Origin: Actinomycetes bacterium
GTDB lineage: Bacteria > Actinomycetota > Acidimicrobiia > Acidimicrobiales > Bog-793
Direction of reading: 5' to 3'
Assembly (NCBI GenBank): GCA_021798985.1
Contig: JAJZBI010000002.1
Coordinates: 115,039 to 179,038 of the forward strand
Length of the DNA stretch: 64,000 bases
A program made the translations under genes and the position numbers. Positions 49,238 to 57,386 of the stretch are shown one piece after another. The number at the start of each line of letters is the position of its first letter. Position 1 is the stretch's first letter. A model generated the notes under the pieces. It was not told where the DNA came from. It ran no database searches and saw nothing but the letters and a program-made list of their open reading frames with translations.

Positions 49238-51297
49238 GCGAGCAGCCCGAGGCGGGCAGCGGGCGCCCCGACCACACCGCAGAGCGCGTCATCTTCGAGC
49301 TCGCGATCAGCGCCGCCGGCATCGGCACCTTCGACTGGGACCTCGCAAGCGACCGCCTGCACTGGGACGATCGCCTGCTCGAGATGTTCGGCCTGGATCC
49401 AAGCGATCGCTTCCAGCCGATGTCCGCCTTCTTCGAGCGGCTGCACCCTGCCGACCGCGAGCGTGTCCGCGCGCTCTTGCAGGAAGCGATCGACGGGCGT
49501 GGCGCGTACGAGGCCGAGTACCGGGTCGTGCTGCCGGGCGGGGCCATCCGCTGGATCGCAGCGCGGGGGCAGGTGCAAGGCGGCGGGGACGGCGAGCCAC
49601 TCCGGCTGATCGGCGCCGCGCACGACACGACCGCGCGGCGCGACGGCGAGGCGCGCATCGCCCGGGTGATGGACTCGATGTCGACGGCCTTCTTCGCCCT
49701 CGACCAGCAGTGGCGCTTCAGCTACGTCAACGCCGAGGCCGAGCGGGTGCTCGGACGGTCCGCCGGCGCCTTGATCGGCGATGTGATCTGGGAGCTCTTC
49801 CCGGCCGCGCTCGGCTCGGACTTCGAGACCTTCTACCGCCACGCCGTGGCCTCGGGCGAGCCCGTCGCCTTCGACGCCTACTACCCCGAGCCCTTGAACG
49901 CGTGGTACGAGGTGCGCGCCTGGCCGCACCCCGAGGGTCTCGCCGTCTACTTCCTCGACATCACCGAGCGGCGCCGAGCCCACGAGCGGGCCGAGCGGGC
50001 GATCAGCCGCGCCGGGCTGCTCGGGCGCGTGACCGAGGAGCTGGCGGCCACGGTCGACGCCGAGGACGCGATGGACGCCCTCGCCCGGCTGGTGGTCCCG
50101 GCGCTCGCGGACTGGGCGATGGTCACCTTGATCGACGACGCCAAGCAGCCGGGGCGGCGCCACGGCCTCAACGAGACGCGGGCCTGGCACGCCGATCCCG
50201 CCCAGCGTCCGGTCGCCCAGCGCTACGCCGAGCTGCGCCTCGACGCGCTGGTGGACGACTCCATCGTGGCCGGGGCGATCGAGTCCTCAGAGCTGCAGCT
50301 CGTCCCGCCCGATGCCACCGAGCGCTACGCCCCGTTGATCCAGGCCGGTGAGGCGCGCCAGCTGCTCCGGCAGCTCGCGCCGTACTCGATCGCCGTCTAT
50401 CCGCTGCGTGGCCGGGAGCACACCATCGGGATGCTGACGCTGTGCAACGGCGCGGCGCGCGGCGCGTTCAGCGACGAGGACATCGAGCTCGGCCGGGACG
50501 TCGCGGCGCGCGCCGGGATCGTGCTCGACCGCGCCCGCCTCTACCGCCAACAGCGCGAGGTGGCCGAGAGCCTGCAGCGCTCGATGCTGACCGAGCCGCC
50601 CAACGTCGAGCAGCTCCAGATCGCCGTGCGCTACGCCCCCGCTGCCCAGGCCCACCAGGTCGGCGGCGACTGGTACGACGCGTTCTTGCAGCCCGATGGC
50701 TCGGTGGTGCTGGCAATCGGCGACGTCATGGGCCACGACCTCGACGCCGCGGCGGCGATGGGCCAGGCGCGCACCTTGCTGCGGGCGATCGCCGCGCTCG
50801 GCGAGGCCGGACCGGCCGCGGTGCTCACCGACGTCGAGCGGGTCATGCACACGCTGCGGGTGACCACCACCGCCACGGCGGTCATGGCGCGCCTCGAGCC
50901 GATCGGCGAGTGCCCCGAGGCCGTGGCGCTGCGCTGGTCGAATGCCGGCCACCCGCCCCCGCTCACGATCGATCCCGACGGCGCGGCGACGGTCCTCGCC
51001 GACGGGCCGCCGGACGTCCTGCTCGGGGTGCTCTCGGGGGCGCCACGGCGCGAGCACGTCGTCGAGCTCGCGCTGCCGGCGACCGTGCTCCTCTACACCG
51101 ACGGCCTCGTCGAGAGCCGGACCCAGTCGCTCGAGGTGGGCGTCGAGCGCCTCCGCGCGCTGTTGTGCGAGATGGCCGACGTGGACCTCGAAAAGCTCTG
51201 CGACCAACTGCTCGCCGAGATGCTGCCCGAGCGTCCCGAGGACGACGTGGCGCTCGTGGCGGTCCGCCTGCGCGCGGCGCGCTCGGCGCCGGGCTGA
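49234..51297 (+). CDS. PAS-PAS-GAF-SpoIIE (PP2C) phosphatase
   Basis: The 687-residue cytoplasmic signalling protein has PAS 1 at about 22-135 (ISAAGIGTFDWDLASDRLHW), PAS 2 at about 145-250 (MDSMSTAFFALDQQWRFSYV), GAF at about 265-440, and a SpoIIE-type PPM phosphatase at about 455-680. Metal sites are GGDWYDAFLQPDGSVVLAIG, DVMGHDLDAAAAMGQ, SNAGHPPPL, LYTDGLVESR and EDDVALVAVRL. Such enzymes dephosphorylate anti-anti-sigma factors in partner-switching stress pathways. No RsbV/RsbW partner gene is adjacent. Confidence 0.9.
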   Translation: MSEQPEAGSGRPDHTAERVIFELAISAAGIGTFDWDLASDRLHWDDRLLEMFGLDPSDRFQPMSAFFERLHPADRERVRALLQEAIDGRGAYEAEYRVVLPGGAIRWIAARGQVQGGGDGEPLRLIGAAHDTTARRDGEARIARVMDSMSTAFFALDQQWRFSYVNAEAERVLGRSAGALIGDVIWELFPAALGSDFETFYRHAVASGEPVAFDAYYPEPLNAWYEVRAWPHPEGLAVYFLDITERRRAHERAERAISRAGLLGRVTEELAATVDAEDAMDALARLVVPALADWAMVTLIDDAKQPGRRHGLNETRAWHADPAQRPVAQRYAELRLDALVDDSIVAGAIESSELQLVPPDATERYAPLIQAGEARQLLRQLAPYSIAVYPLRGREHTIGMLTLCNGAARGAFSDEDIELGRDVAARAGIVLDRARLYRQQREVAESLQRSMLTEPPNVEQLQIAVRYAPAAQAHQVGGDWYDAFLQPDGSVVLAIGDVMGHDLDAAAAMGQARTLLRAIAALGEAGPAAVLTDVERVMHTLRVTTTATAVMARLEPIGECPEAVALRWSNAGHPPPLTIDPDGAATVLADGPPDVLLGVLSGAPRREHVVELALPATVLLYTDGLVESRTQSLEVGVERLRALLCEMADVDLEKLCDQLLAEMLPERPEDDVALVAVRLRAARSAPG

Positions 51298-51377
51298 GCC
51301 CTCCCGGCCGCCCATCACCGCGCTCGGCGCGCCGATCGCGCGGGCACCGGGGCGCTCGTGCGGCAGAAGGCGGCGCG

Positions 51378-51605
51378 CTATGCGCTCGGCGTGAGAGCGG
51401 CGTCGTGGCGCAGCACGGCGCGCAGGTTGGCCGGGGTGCCGAGCCCGCTGCGCCGGACAAGCTCTCCGATCGAGCAGTCGCTCGACTCGAGGAGCCGCCG
51501 CGCCTCGGCGAGGCGCTGGGCCGCCAGCCACTGCATCGCCGACATGTCGAGCTCCTGGCGAAAGCGACGGGACAGGCTGCCGGGCTCCTCGCCGGCAGAA
51601 GAGCG
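51378..51605 (-). pseudogene. C-terminal remnant of an AraC-family (GATase1-HTH) regulator
   Basis: The frame reads SLSRRFRQELDMSAMQWLAA, RLAEARRLLESSDCSIGELV, GLGTPANLRAVLRHDAALTP: most of an AraC two-HTH domain. The first half of HTH 1 and the entire N-terminal domain are missing, because the frame upstream is the antisense of another gene remnant. It also stops just short of the usual final Tyr-Arg. Not functional. Confidence 0.65.
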
Positions 51606-51608
51606 ACC

Positions 51609-51872
51609 ATGCACTGGAGCGCGCTCGCGCTTCCGGCAGCGAGCGACCCGACCATCATCGTTCACGAGCCGGCGCGCTGTGTCGACGACGGCGACGTCGT
51701 CACGAGCTCGGGCATCAGCGCCGGGATCGACCTGGCGCTGCACCTCGTCGACCGGCTGACAGGCGCCGAGCGCGCCCGAGAGGTCGCTCACCAGCTGCAA
51801 TACGATCCGGCGCCGTCAGCTGAGGCCGCGTCGGCGAGCGGGGGCTCGCGGCGCATCTCGGGTCCGAGCTGA
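51609..51872 (+). pseudogene. C-terminal remnant of a DJ-1/PfpI-family protein
   Basis: The frame reads VHEPARCVDDGDVVTSSGIS, AGIDLALHLVDRLTGAERAR and EVAHQLQYDPAP, the C-terminal third of DJ-1/PfpI proteins. The nucleophile-elbow half is absent. It lies head to head with the AraC remnant, so both genes lost their 5' halves in what looks like one deletion near 51600. Confidence 0.6.
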
Positions 51873-52044
51873 AGCCGGGCGCGCCTCGTCGCCCGGCGCC
51901 TCGCCGAGGCCGTCCAGCGCATCCCAGCACCGGTGCTGCTCAGCGCCTCGACGTCATGTCCGTCCCGGCGCGCCCGCGGGCGCGAGATCGCCCGCACGGG
52001 AGGCGATGATGATGCGCCGCGACCCCAAGTGACGCCGCGGGCGA

Positions 52045-54111
52045 TCAGCTCGCGCCGTGCTCCAGCTCGAACCACACGGACTTGCCGGTCCGCTCCGAGT
52101 CCACGCCCCAGGCAGCCGACAGGCACTCGACGAGCTGCAGCCCCCGGCCGGCGGTGTCGTCGGGGCCGGTCTCGCGCAACAGCGGCAGGCGGTAGCTCTC
52201 GTCATAGACGCTGACCCGAAGCCGCTCGCCGAGCTGGGCGCGCAGCACGATCTCCCCCGTGCTGTGGCGCACCGCATTGCTCACGAGCTCGGTGACGAGC
52301 AGCGCGGCGGTGCTCGCGCACTCGCCGCCGACCCCCCACTGCTCGAGCACTGCCGAGAGGTAGTGACGGGCGACGGTGCTGCTCGCTGCGGTCGGTAAGA
52401 GGCGGCGCTCGAGCGTCCGCGCGGGCCCGGGATCCTCGGGGACGAGACGGAAGAGGACGAGGGCGACGTCGTCGCCGCTCCGCTCGCCCGAGAGCATCTC
52501 GGTGATGACCCGGTCCGCCAGCGCGTGGATCGGCAGGTGACCGTGCTCGTGCAACAGCGCGATGAGCTGATCGGTGCCCGCGTCGACCGACCGCGTCGGC
52601 GTCTCGACGAGCCCGTCGCTGAAGATCGCCGTCACCGAGTGCGCAGCGAGGCGCGTCGTGTGCTCGAGGAAGGTCGCCGATCGGTCGATACCGAGTGGCA
52701 GGCAGCCGCCGCGGTCGTGGACCTCGGCGCGCCCGCCCGCAACCGTCACGCTCGGCACGTGCCCGGCACGGGTCCAGATCATGAGCCGCTCGCGGGGGAA
52801 GACCTGGGCGAGCGCCACCGTCACCAGCCGCTCGTCCACCTGCTCGCAGGCAAAGGCGTTGGCGTGCGCCGCCACCTCGGCGGTCGGCAGGCCCGCACGG
52901 GCGTGGCTGTGCACGACGCTTCGGATCTGGCCCATCGCCGCAGCGGCGGCGAGGTCGTGGCCCTGAACATCCCCGACGACGATGCCGAGGGAGCCCTCGC
53001 CGAGCGGGAAGACGTCGTACCAGTCGCCGCCGATGCGCGAGCCGCTCCCGGCTGCCCGGTAGCGCACCGCGACCTCGAGGCCGGGCACGCGAGGCGGCGC
53101 CTGGGGCAAGACGTTGCGCTGCAAGGTGAGGATCGCCTGGCGCTGCTCGTCGTAGTCCTGGGCGTGGCTGAGCGCGATCGCCGCCCGCTCGGCGAACTGG
53201 CGGGCAAGGTGCATGTCGTGCGGCGAGAAGTCGCCCCCCGCAGGCGGGCGGATGAGCGAGAGGGCCCCGAGGCGCCGTGGCCCGGTCTCGATGGGCACGA
53301 TCAGGTATGCCGTCGGACCGAGCACCGCGAGCAGCTCGGCGTGCTCCTCGTTCACCGCGCCGGCGGCGAGCACGGACGGCTCGTAGCGCCCGAGGACCGA
53401 GCGGCCAGAGCGCGCCACCTTCATCGCCACGCTCTCTCCGCCGCGCCCGGACGCCGGCGGGAAGCCCAACAAGCGGTCCAAGAGCGGCTGGCACTCGGGA
53501 TCGACGTGGCGGCCCACGCGGTGCAGCGCGCCGTCAGCCCGCCAGCGATCGACGACGCACCACCCCTCGAAGACCTCGCTCGCCAGGCGGGCGATCGTGA
53601 GCGCCACCTGGTCGGGCTCGAGCGTCTCCCACAGCTCGGCGCTCGCGAGCGCAAGCGTCGCCGCGTCGCGCACGTTGTCGCGCGCCGGGTGCTCGGGCGG
53701 GACCTCGGCGGCCTGGATCAGCACCCCCCACGGCCCCTCGTGGTCGTGCACCGGCGAGCACACGGTGTCGAAGACGGCACGGCGCGTGCCGCCGGCGTCC
53801 GCCAGCGTCACGGGATCCTGGTGGGCGACGACGGCCTCGGCGCGTTCCCAGACCTCCTCGAGCAGCGCGACGAGGCGCGGGTGCTCGGGAAAGGCCAGCG
53901 GTGCCGCCAGGCCGACCGGGCGGCGTCCGTAGCGGGCGACACTGCGGGCGTTCTGGTAGACGAGCGTGTGCTCGGGCCCTCGGAACAAGGTGGCCAGCTG
54001 GGGCCCGGACTCGAGGGCGAGCCAGAGCCAGTCGAGCTCCGCGTCGGCGGGAAGCGCGTTCGGCTCACCGACCATCGCCCGCATGGGCTCCTCGACGTGC
54101 TCGCGGGCCAC
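52045..54111 (-). CDS. PAS-GAF-SpoIIE phosphatase with C-terminal RsbW-like ATPase domain
   Basis: The 688-residue protein has a PAS-like sensor (about 25-135), GAF (about 145-310), SpoIIE/PP2C phosphatase (about 330-540: GGDWYDVFPLGEGSLGIVVG, DVQGHDLAAAAAMGQ, FSDGLVETPTR, GDDVALVLFRL) and a C-terminal HATPase_c_2 anti-sigma kinase domain (LVTELVSNAVRHS N-box, GRGLQLVECL lid). Fusing phosphatase and kinase in one chain places both arms of a partner switch together, as in several Streptomyces regulators. GTG at 54111 follows TAGGCT (54118-54123, minus strand) by 6 nt. Confidence 0.9.
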   Translation of the reverse strand: MAREHVEEPMRAMVGEPNALPADAELDWLWLALESGPQLATLFRGPEHTLVYQNARSVARYGRRPVGLAAPLAFPEHPRLVALLEEVWERAEAVVAHQDPVTLADAGGTRRAVFDTVCSPVHDHEGPWGVLIQAAEVPPEHPARDNVRDAATLALASAELWETLEPDQVALTIARLASEVFEGWCVVDRWRADGALHRVGRHVDPECQPLLDRLLGFPPASGRGGESVAMKVARSGRSVLGRYEPSVLAAGAVNEEHAELLAVLGPTAYLIVPIETGPRRLGALSLIRPPAGGDFSPHDMHLARQFAERAAIALSHAQDYDEQRQAILTLQRNVLPQAPPRVPGLEVAVRYRAAGSGSRIGGDWYDVFPLGEGSLGIVVGDVQGHDLAAAAAMGQIRSVVHSHARAGLPTAEVAAHANAFACEQVDERLVTVALAQVFPRERLMIWTRAGHVPSVTVAGGRAEVHDRGGCLPLGIDRSATFLEHTTRLAAHSVTAIFSDGLVETPTRSVDAGTDQLIALLHEHGHLPIHALADRVITEMLSGERSGDDVALVLFRLVPEDPGPARTLERRLLPTAASSTVARHYLSAVLEQWGVGGECASTAALLVTELVSNAVRHSTGEIVLRAQLGERLRVSVYDESYRLPLLRETGPDDTAGRGLQLVECLSAAWGVDSERTGKSVWFELEHGAS

Positions 54112-54214
54112 ACCCAGAGCCTAGGAGGCCCGAGGCGGCGGCCGGGCGTCATTCCCCCGTGGCGCCGGCTCGGGCTTGCGCCGCGGCCGGGAACTGCCGC
54201 TAGGGTGAAGCCGA

Positions 54215-54316
54215 ACACGGGAGCTCGGGCGAAACCGGGCTGAGAGGGCGGCTGGCCGAGGGGTCAAGTGCCGCCGACCGTTCGAACCTGACCGGATAAT
54301 GCCGGCGTAGGGAGAG
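54215..54316 (+). ncRNA. TPP (THI-box) riboswitch
   Basis: The conserved blocks are in order: ACGGGAGCTCG, ACCGGGCTGAGAGGGCGG (the CTGAGA pyrimidine-binding element), then CGACCGTTCGAACCTGACC, GGATAATGCCGGCGTAGGGA (pyrophosphate-binding side). It ends a few bases before the ATG at 54322, so the anti-SD region GGGAGAGGGG is probably sequestered when TPP binds. This places the following operon in thiamine metabolism. Confidence 0.95.
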
Positions 54317-54321
54317 GGGCC

Positions 54322-55707
54322 ATGGCCACCGATTCGACCGAAGTCTTCACCACCGTGACCGCCGATCGGCACGCGGAGGTGCCCCCCACGCTCGCCGAGC
54401 CGGTGCCGCAGGCGCTCGGGCTGCTCGACCAGCTCGGCCTGTGGGGCAACCTCGGCATCAGCCTCCTCGGCTTCACCGGGGCAATCTTCGTGCTCCAGCC
54501 GAACGGCACCGGCACGCCGACCCTCTCGCTCGCCGCCGCCTTGGCGGCAATCGTGGTGGGCACCGTGCTCGGAACGCTCGGCGTCGCCTACTCAGGCCTG
54601 CCCGGGACGCGCACCGGCGCCCCAGCGATGGTCTTGTTGCGGGGGGCCTTCGGTGCGCGGCTCTCCTACGTCCCCACCATCGCCAACATCGTGCAGTGCA
54701 TCGGCTGGGGAGTGTTCGAGCTCGTCACCATCGCCACGGCGGCGCACCGCCTCGCCCCCGGGCTTCCCCGCCCGGGCTATGTCGTGATCGGCGGGGTGCT
54801 CACCGCTGGGCTCACGATCCGGCCGCTCGGCGCCATCCGGGTCCTGCGCCGCTATGCCACCGCGCTCGTCCTCGTGGTCGTCACCTACCTGCTGATCGAG
54901 ATGTTGCGCCATCCGCTGCCGGCCTTCGACCACGGCACCTGGAGCGGGTTCTGGGTGGCCACCGACACCGTGGTCGGCGCGGCGATCTCCTTCGCGCCGC
55001 TCGCCGCCGACTACACCCGCCACTCAAAGAGCGGGCGCGCGACGGTGCTCGGCGCCCTCGTCGGCTACGGCGTCACCCAGACGCTGTGCTACGTCATCGG
55101 CCTCCTCACCTTGCTCACGGTCGCCCGGACGCCGAACGACATCTACGGCGCCTTCATCGCCGTGCCGCTCGGCGCGGCGTGCTTCGCGGTGCTGTCGGCA
55201 CGCGAGCTCGACCAGAGCTTCGCCAACGTTTACTCGACCGCCGTGTCGATCCAGAATCTCCGGCCGCTCTGGGACCGCCGCGTCCTCGCGCTGGCAATCA
55301 GCGCCAGTGCGACCGCCATGGCGCTTTGGCTCAATATCAACGACTACGAGAACTTCCTCATCTTGCTGGGCTCGATCTTCGTCCCCCTCTTCGGCGTCGT
55401 CGTCGCCGACTTCTTCGGGGTCTCGCGGGGCCGCTGGGATCTCTCGTCGGTGAGCCGCCGCCGCGTCGGCATGCTCGGAGCCTGGGCGGCCGGCTTCGTC
55501 GCCTATCAGTTGATCAACCCCGGCTACCTGAGCGGCTGGGTCTCGGCGTGGCAGGCGATCGACCGGGCGATCGGCTTTCGGGTGGAGTCGTGGATGTCCG
55601 CGTCGATCTGCTCCTTTGTCGTGTCCGCCGCGCTCACCCTCGCCGGCGGAGCGCTCGTGCGAGTGGCGCGCCACGTCCGCCGCCCCGCCGCTCGCACGGC
55701 CGCGTGA
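54322..55707 (+). CDS. NCS1-family permease, probable thiamine-precursor (HMP) transporter CytX
   Basis: The 461-residue protein has about 12 membrane segments. NCS1/CodB-like blocks are LWGNLGISLLGFTGAIFVLQ, the VVGTVLGTLGVAYSGLPGTR stretch, GAPAMVLLRGAFG, SFAPLAADYTRHSK and INDYENFLILLGSIFVPLFG. NCS1 permeases import cytosine, hydantoins or pyrimidines; the upstream TPP riboswitch suggests hydroxymethylpyrimidine or another thiamine precursor. A kinase gene overlaps its stop codon. Confidence 0.9.
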   Translation: MATDSTEVFTTVTADRHAEVPPTLAEPVPQALGLLDQLGLWGNLGISLLGFTGAIFVLQPNGTGTPTLSLAAALAAIVVGTVLGTLGVAYSGLPGTRTGAPAMVLLRGAFGARLSYVPTIANIVQCIGWGVFELVTIATAAHRLAPGLPRPGYVVIGGVLTAGLTIRPLGAIRVLRRYATALVLVVVTYLLIEMLRHPLPAFDHGTWSGFWVATDTVVGAAISFAPLAADYTRHSKSGRATVLGALVGYGVTQTLCYVIGLLTLLTVARTPNDIYGAFIAVPLGAACFAVLSARELDQSFANVYSTAVSIQNLRPLWDRRVLALAISASATAMALWLNINDYENFLILLGSIFVPLFGVVVADFFGVSRGRWDLSSVSRRRVGMLGAWAAGFVAYQLINPGYLSGWVSAWQAIDRAIGFRVESWMSASICSFVVSAALTLAGGALVRVARHVRRPAARTAA

Positions 55708-56855
55708 GCATGCGGCGGCCAGGGGGCGACACCGAGCCGCTCGTGCACGGCATGGGCACGAGCCTCGTCGCCCCCGACTGGCCGCCGATCGATCCGAGCG
55801 AGGCGGCGGAGGTGCTCGCCGCCTATGGCTGGTCCGGCGCGGTCCAGCTCACCTGGCGCAGTCCGCGACCGATGTCGGCAGCGGCGCTCGTCCAGCGCGG
55901 TCGAGAGGCGTATTTCGTCAAGCGGCACCACGCGGCCGTCCGCTCGAGTGCCGATCTGGTGGCTGAGCACGACTTCGCGCGCCATCTCGCCGAGCACGGC
56001 GTCACGGTCCCCGCCGTGTGCCAGATGGCCAACGGCGCAAGCGTGTTCGCGCACGGCCCGTGGCGCTATGAGGTGCACGAGCGGGCGCCCGGCGAGGACC
56101 GCTACCGCGACGACCCCTCCTGGTCACCCTTCCACACCCCGGCGGACGCAACCGCCGCGGGGGGCGCGCTCGGCGCGTTGCACCTGGCGGCGGCGGACTA
56201 CCCCGCCGCCGAGCGCGCGCTCGGGCCGCTCATGAGCTCGGTCGCCATCATCGATGCGCCAGATCCCCTCGCCGCCGCCCACGAGTGGTTCGCGCGGCGC
56301 CCGACGGTGACCGCCGCCATCGCGCCACGCCCGCTGCTCGCCGAGCTCGAGCGCCTCGCGGCCCCCTTCCTCGCCCAGCTGGCGCCATTGCGCCAGGGTC
56401 TCGAGCGCCACTGGGGGCACGGTGACTGGCATCCGTCCAACCTCATGTGGGCGAAAAGCCCCGACCACTCGGTGGTCGCCGCGGTGATCGACTTCGGGCT
56501 GTGCAACCGGACCTTTGCCGCCCACGACGTCGCCGTGGCGATTGAGCGCAGCGCGATCGATTGGCTCGGCATGCGGCCCGACCGCACGTTGGTCGACCGC
56601 CGCGGGGCGCTGGCGCTCCTCGAGGGATACCGGCAGCGCGCCCGGCCAGGGGCAGGATTTGGCCATCTCGTCGCCGCCTTCCTCCCCCTCTGCCACCTCG
56701 AGTACGCGCTGTCGGAGATCGAGTACTTCACCAGTGTGATCGACTCGCCGGGCAACGCCACGCTCGCGGCGGAGCAGTTCCTGCTCGGCCACCTGCGCTG
56801 GTTCCGCGAGCCGGCCGGAGCTCAGCTGCTCGAGGCGCTGGACGCCGCCGGGTAG
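55704..56855 (+). CDS. APH/choline-kinase-family phosphotransferase in a TPP-riboswitch operon
   Basis: The 383-residue kinase-like protein has EAYFVKRHHAAVRSSADLVA (phosphate-binding Lys), the Brenner motif HWGHGDWHPSNLMW (HGDxxxxN) and VIDFGLCNRTFAAHDVAVAI (DFG). The family includes aminoglycoside, choline, homoserine and thiamine (ThiK) kinases. GTG at 55704 overlaps the permease stop (GTGA), so the genes are coupled and both under the TPP riboswitch. Phosphorylation of thiamine or a precursor taken up by the permease is the most economical role (inference). Confidence 0.82.
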   Translation: MSMRRPGGDTEPLVHGMGTSLVAPDWPPIDPSEAAEVLAAYGWSGAVQLTWRSPRPMSAAALVQRGREAYFVKRHHAAVRSSADLVAEHDFARHLAEHGVTVPAVCQMANGASVFAHGPWRYEVHERAPGEDRYRDDPSWSPFHTPADATAAGGALGALHLAAADYPAAERALGPLMSSVAIIDAPDPLAAAHEWFARRPTVTAAIAPRPLLAELERLAAPFLAQLAPLRQGLERHWGHGDWHPSNLMWAKSPDHSVVAAVIDFGLCNRTFAAHDVAVAIERSAIDWLGMRPDRTLVDRRGALALLEGYRQRARPGAGFGHLVAAFLPLCHLEYALSEIEYFTSVIDSPGNATLAAEQFLLGHLRWFREPAGAQLLEALDAAG

Positions 56856-57386
56856 CCCGCTCCTTACGGCCTGCTCGCGCCCGCCAGCAAGGGCCCCGAG
56901 GTCACACACCCATCGCGGGGCGAGCGGTGTGGAGCAGGGGAACCTCCCGCTCGTCGGTGAGCCGACGCGCGCACCACAGGCCAGGCGCCAGCGCGACGCG
57001 CCGGGAGGCCGTGGCGATCAGCGTTGGTCGCGAGCGCGGCGCGAGCGCGGCGCGGCGCGAGCGCGGCGCGGCGCGAACGCGGCGCGAGCGCGGCGGCTCG
57101 CGGCGGCGCGACAGGATGCAGGAGAGGCGACAACGCACCGATCCGCTCCCTCCCCCCGAGGTGCCCGCTCCCTCACCATCGCCCAGCCTCGGAGTCGGTG
57201 CGGGCGATGGCCGCGAGCTCGACGTCCGATTCCGTTCCAACTGCCCCAGCTGGGATCTCGAGCCATCTGATCGGCGCACCCGGCCCGGCACGCCAAGGCG
57301 CGCTGGGCGCGCCTGGGGCCCACGACAGACGCCTCGCCTGCCGTGGGCCCCGCTCCGCGCCATCCCCCGGCTGCGGAATGCCGCGC
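56856..57386. other. Gene-free stretch
   Basis: 531 bases between the kinase gene and the convergent deacetylase-like gene. Frames are low-complexity; the only structure is the GCG-rich repeat at 57029-57111. Confidence 0.4.
57029..57111. repeat. GC-only degenerate tandem repeat
   Basis: About seven irregular units of GCGCGAGCGCGG/GCGCGGCGCGA type over 83 bp. Partly self-complementary, it could fold, and lies between two genes' 3' ends. Confidence 0.6.

Noticed and set aside
51378..51872. A functional AraC or DJ-1 gene
   Set aside because: Each fragment lacks its N-terminal half and reads into the antisense of the other.
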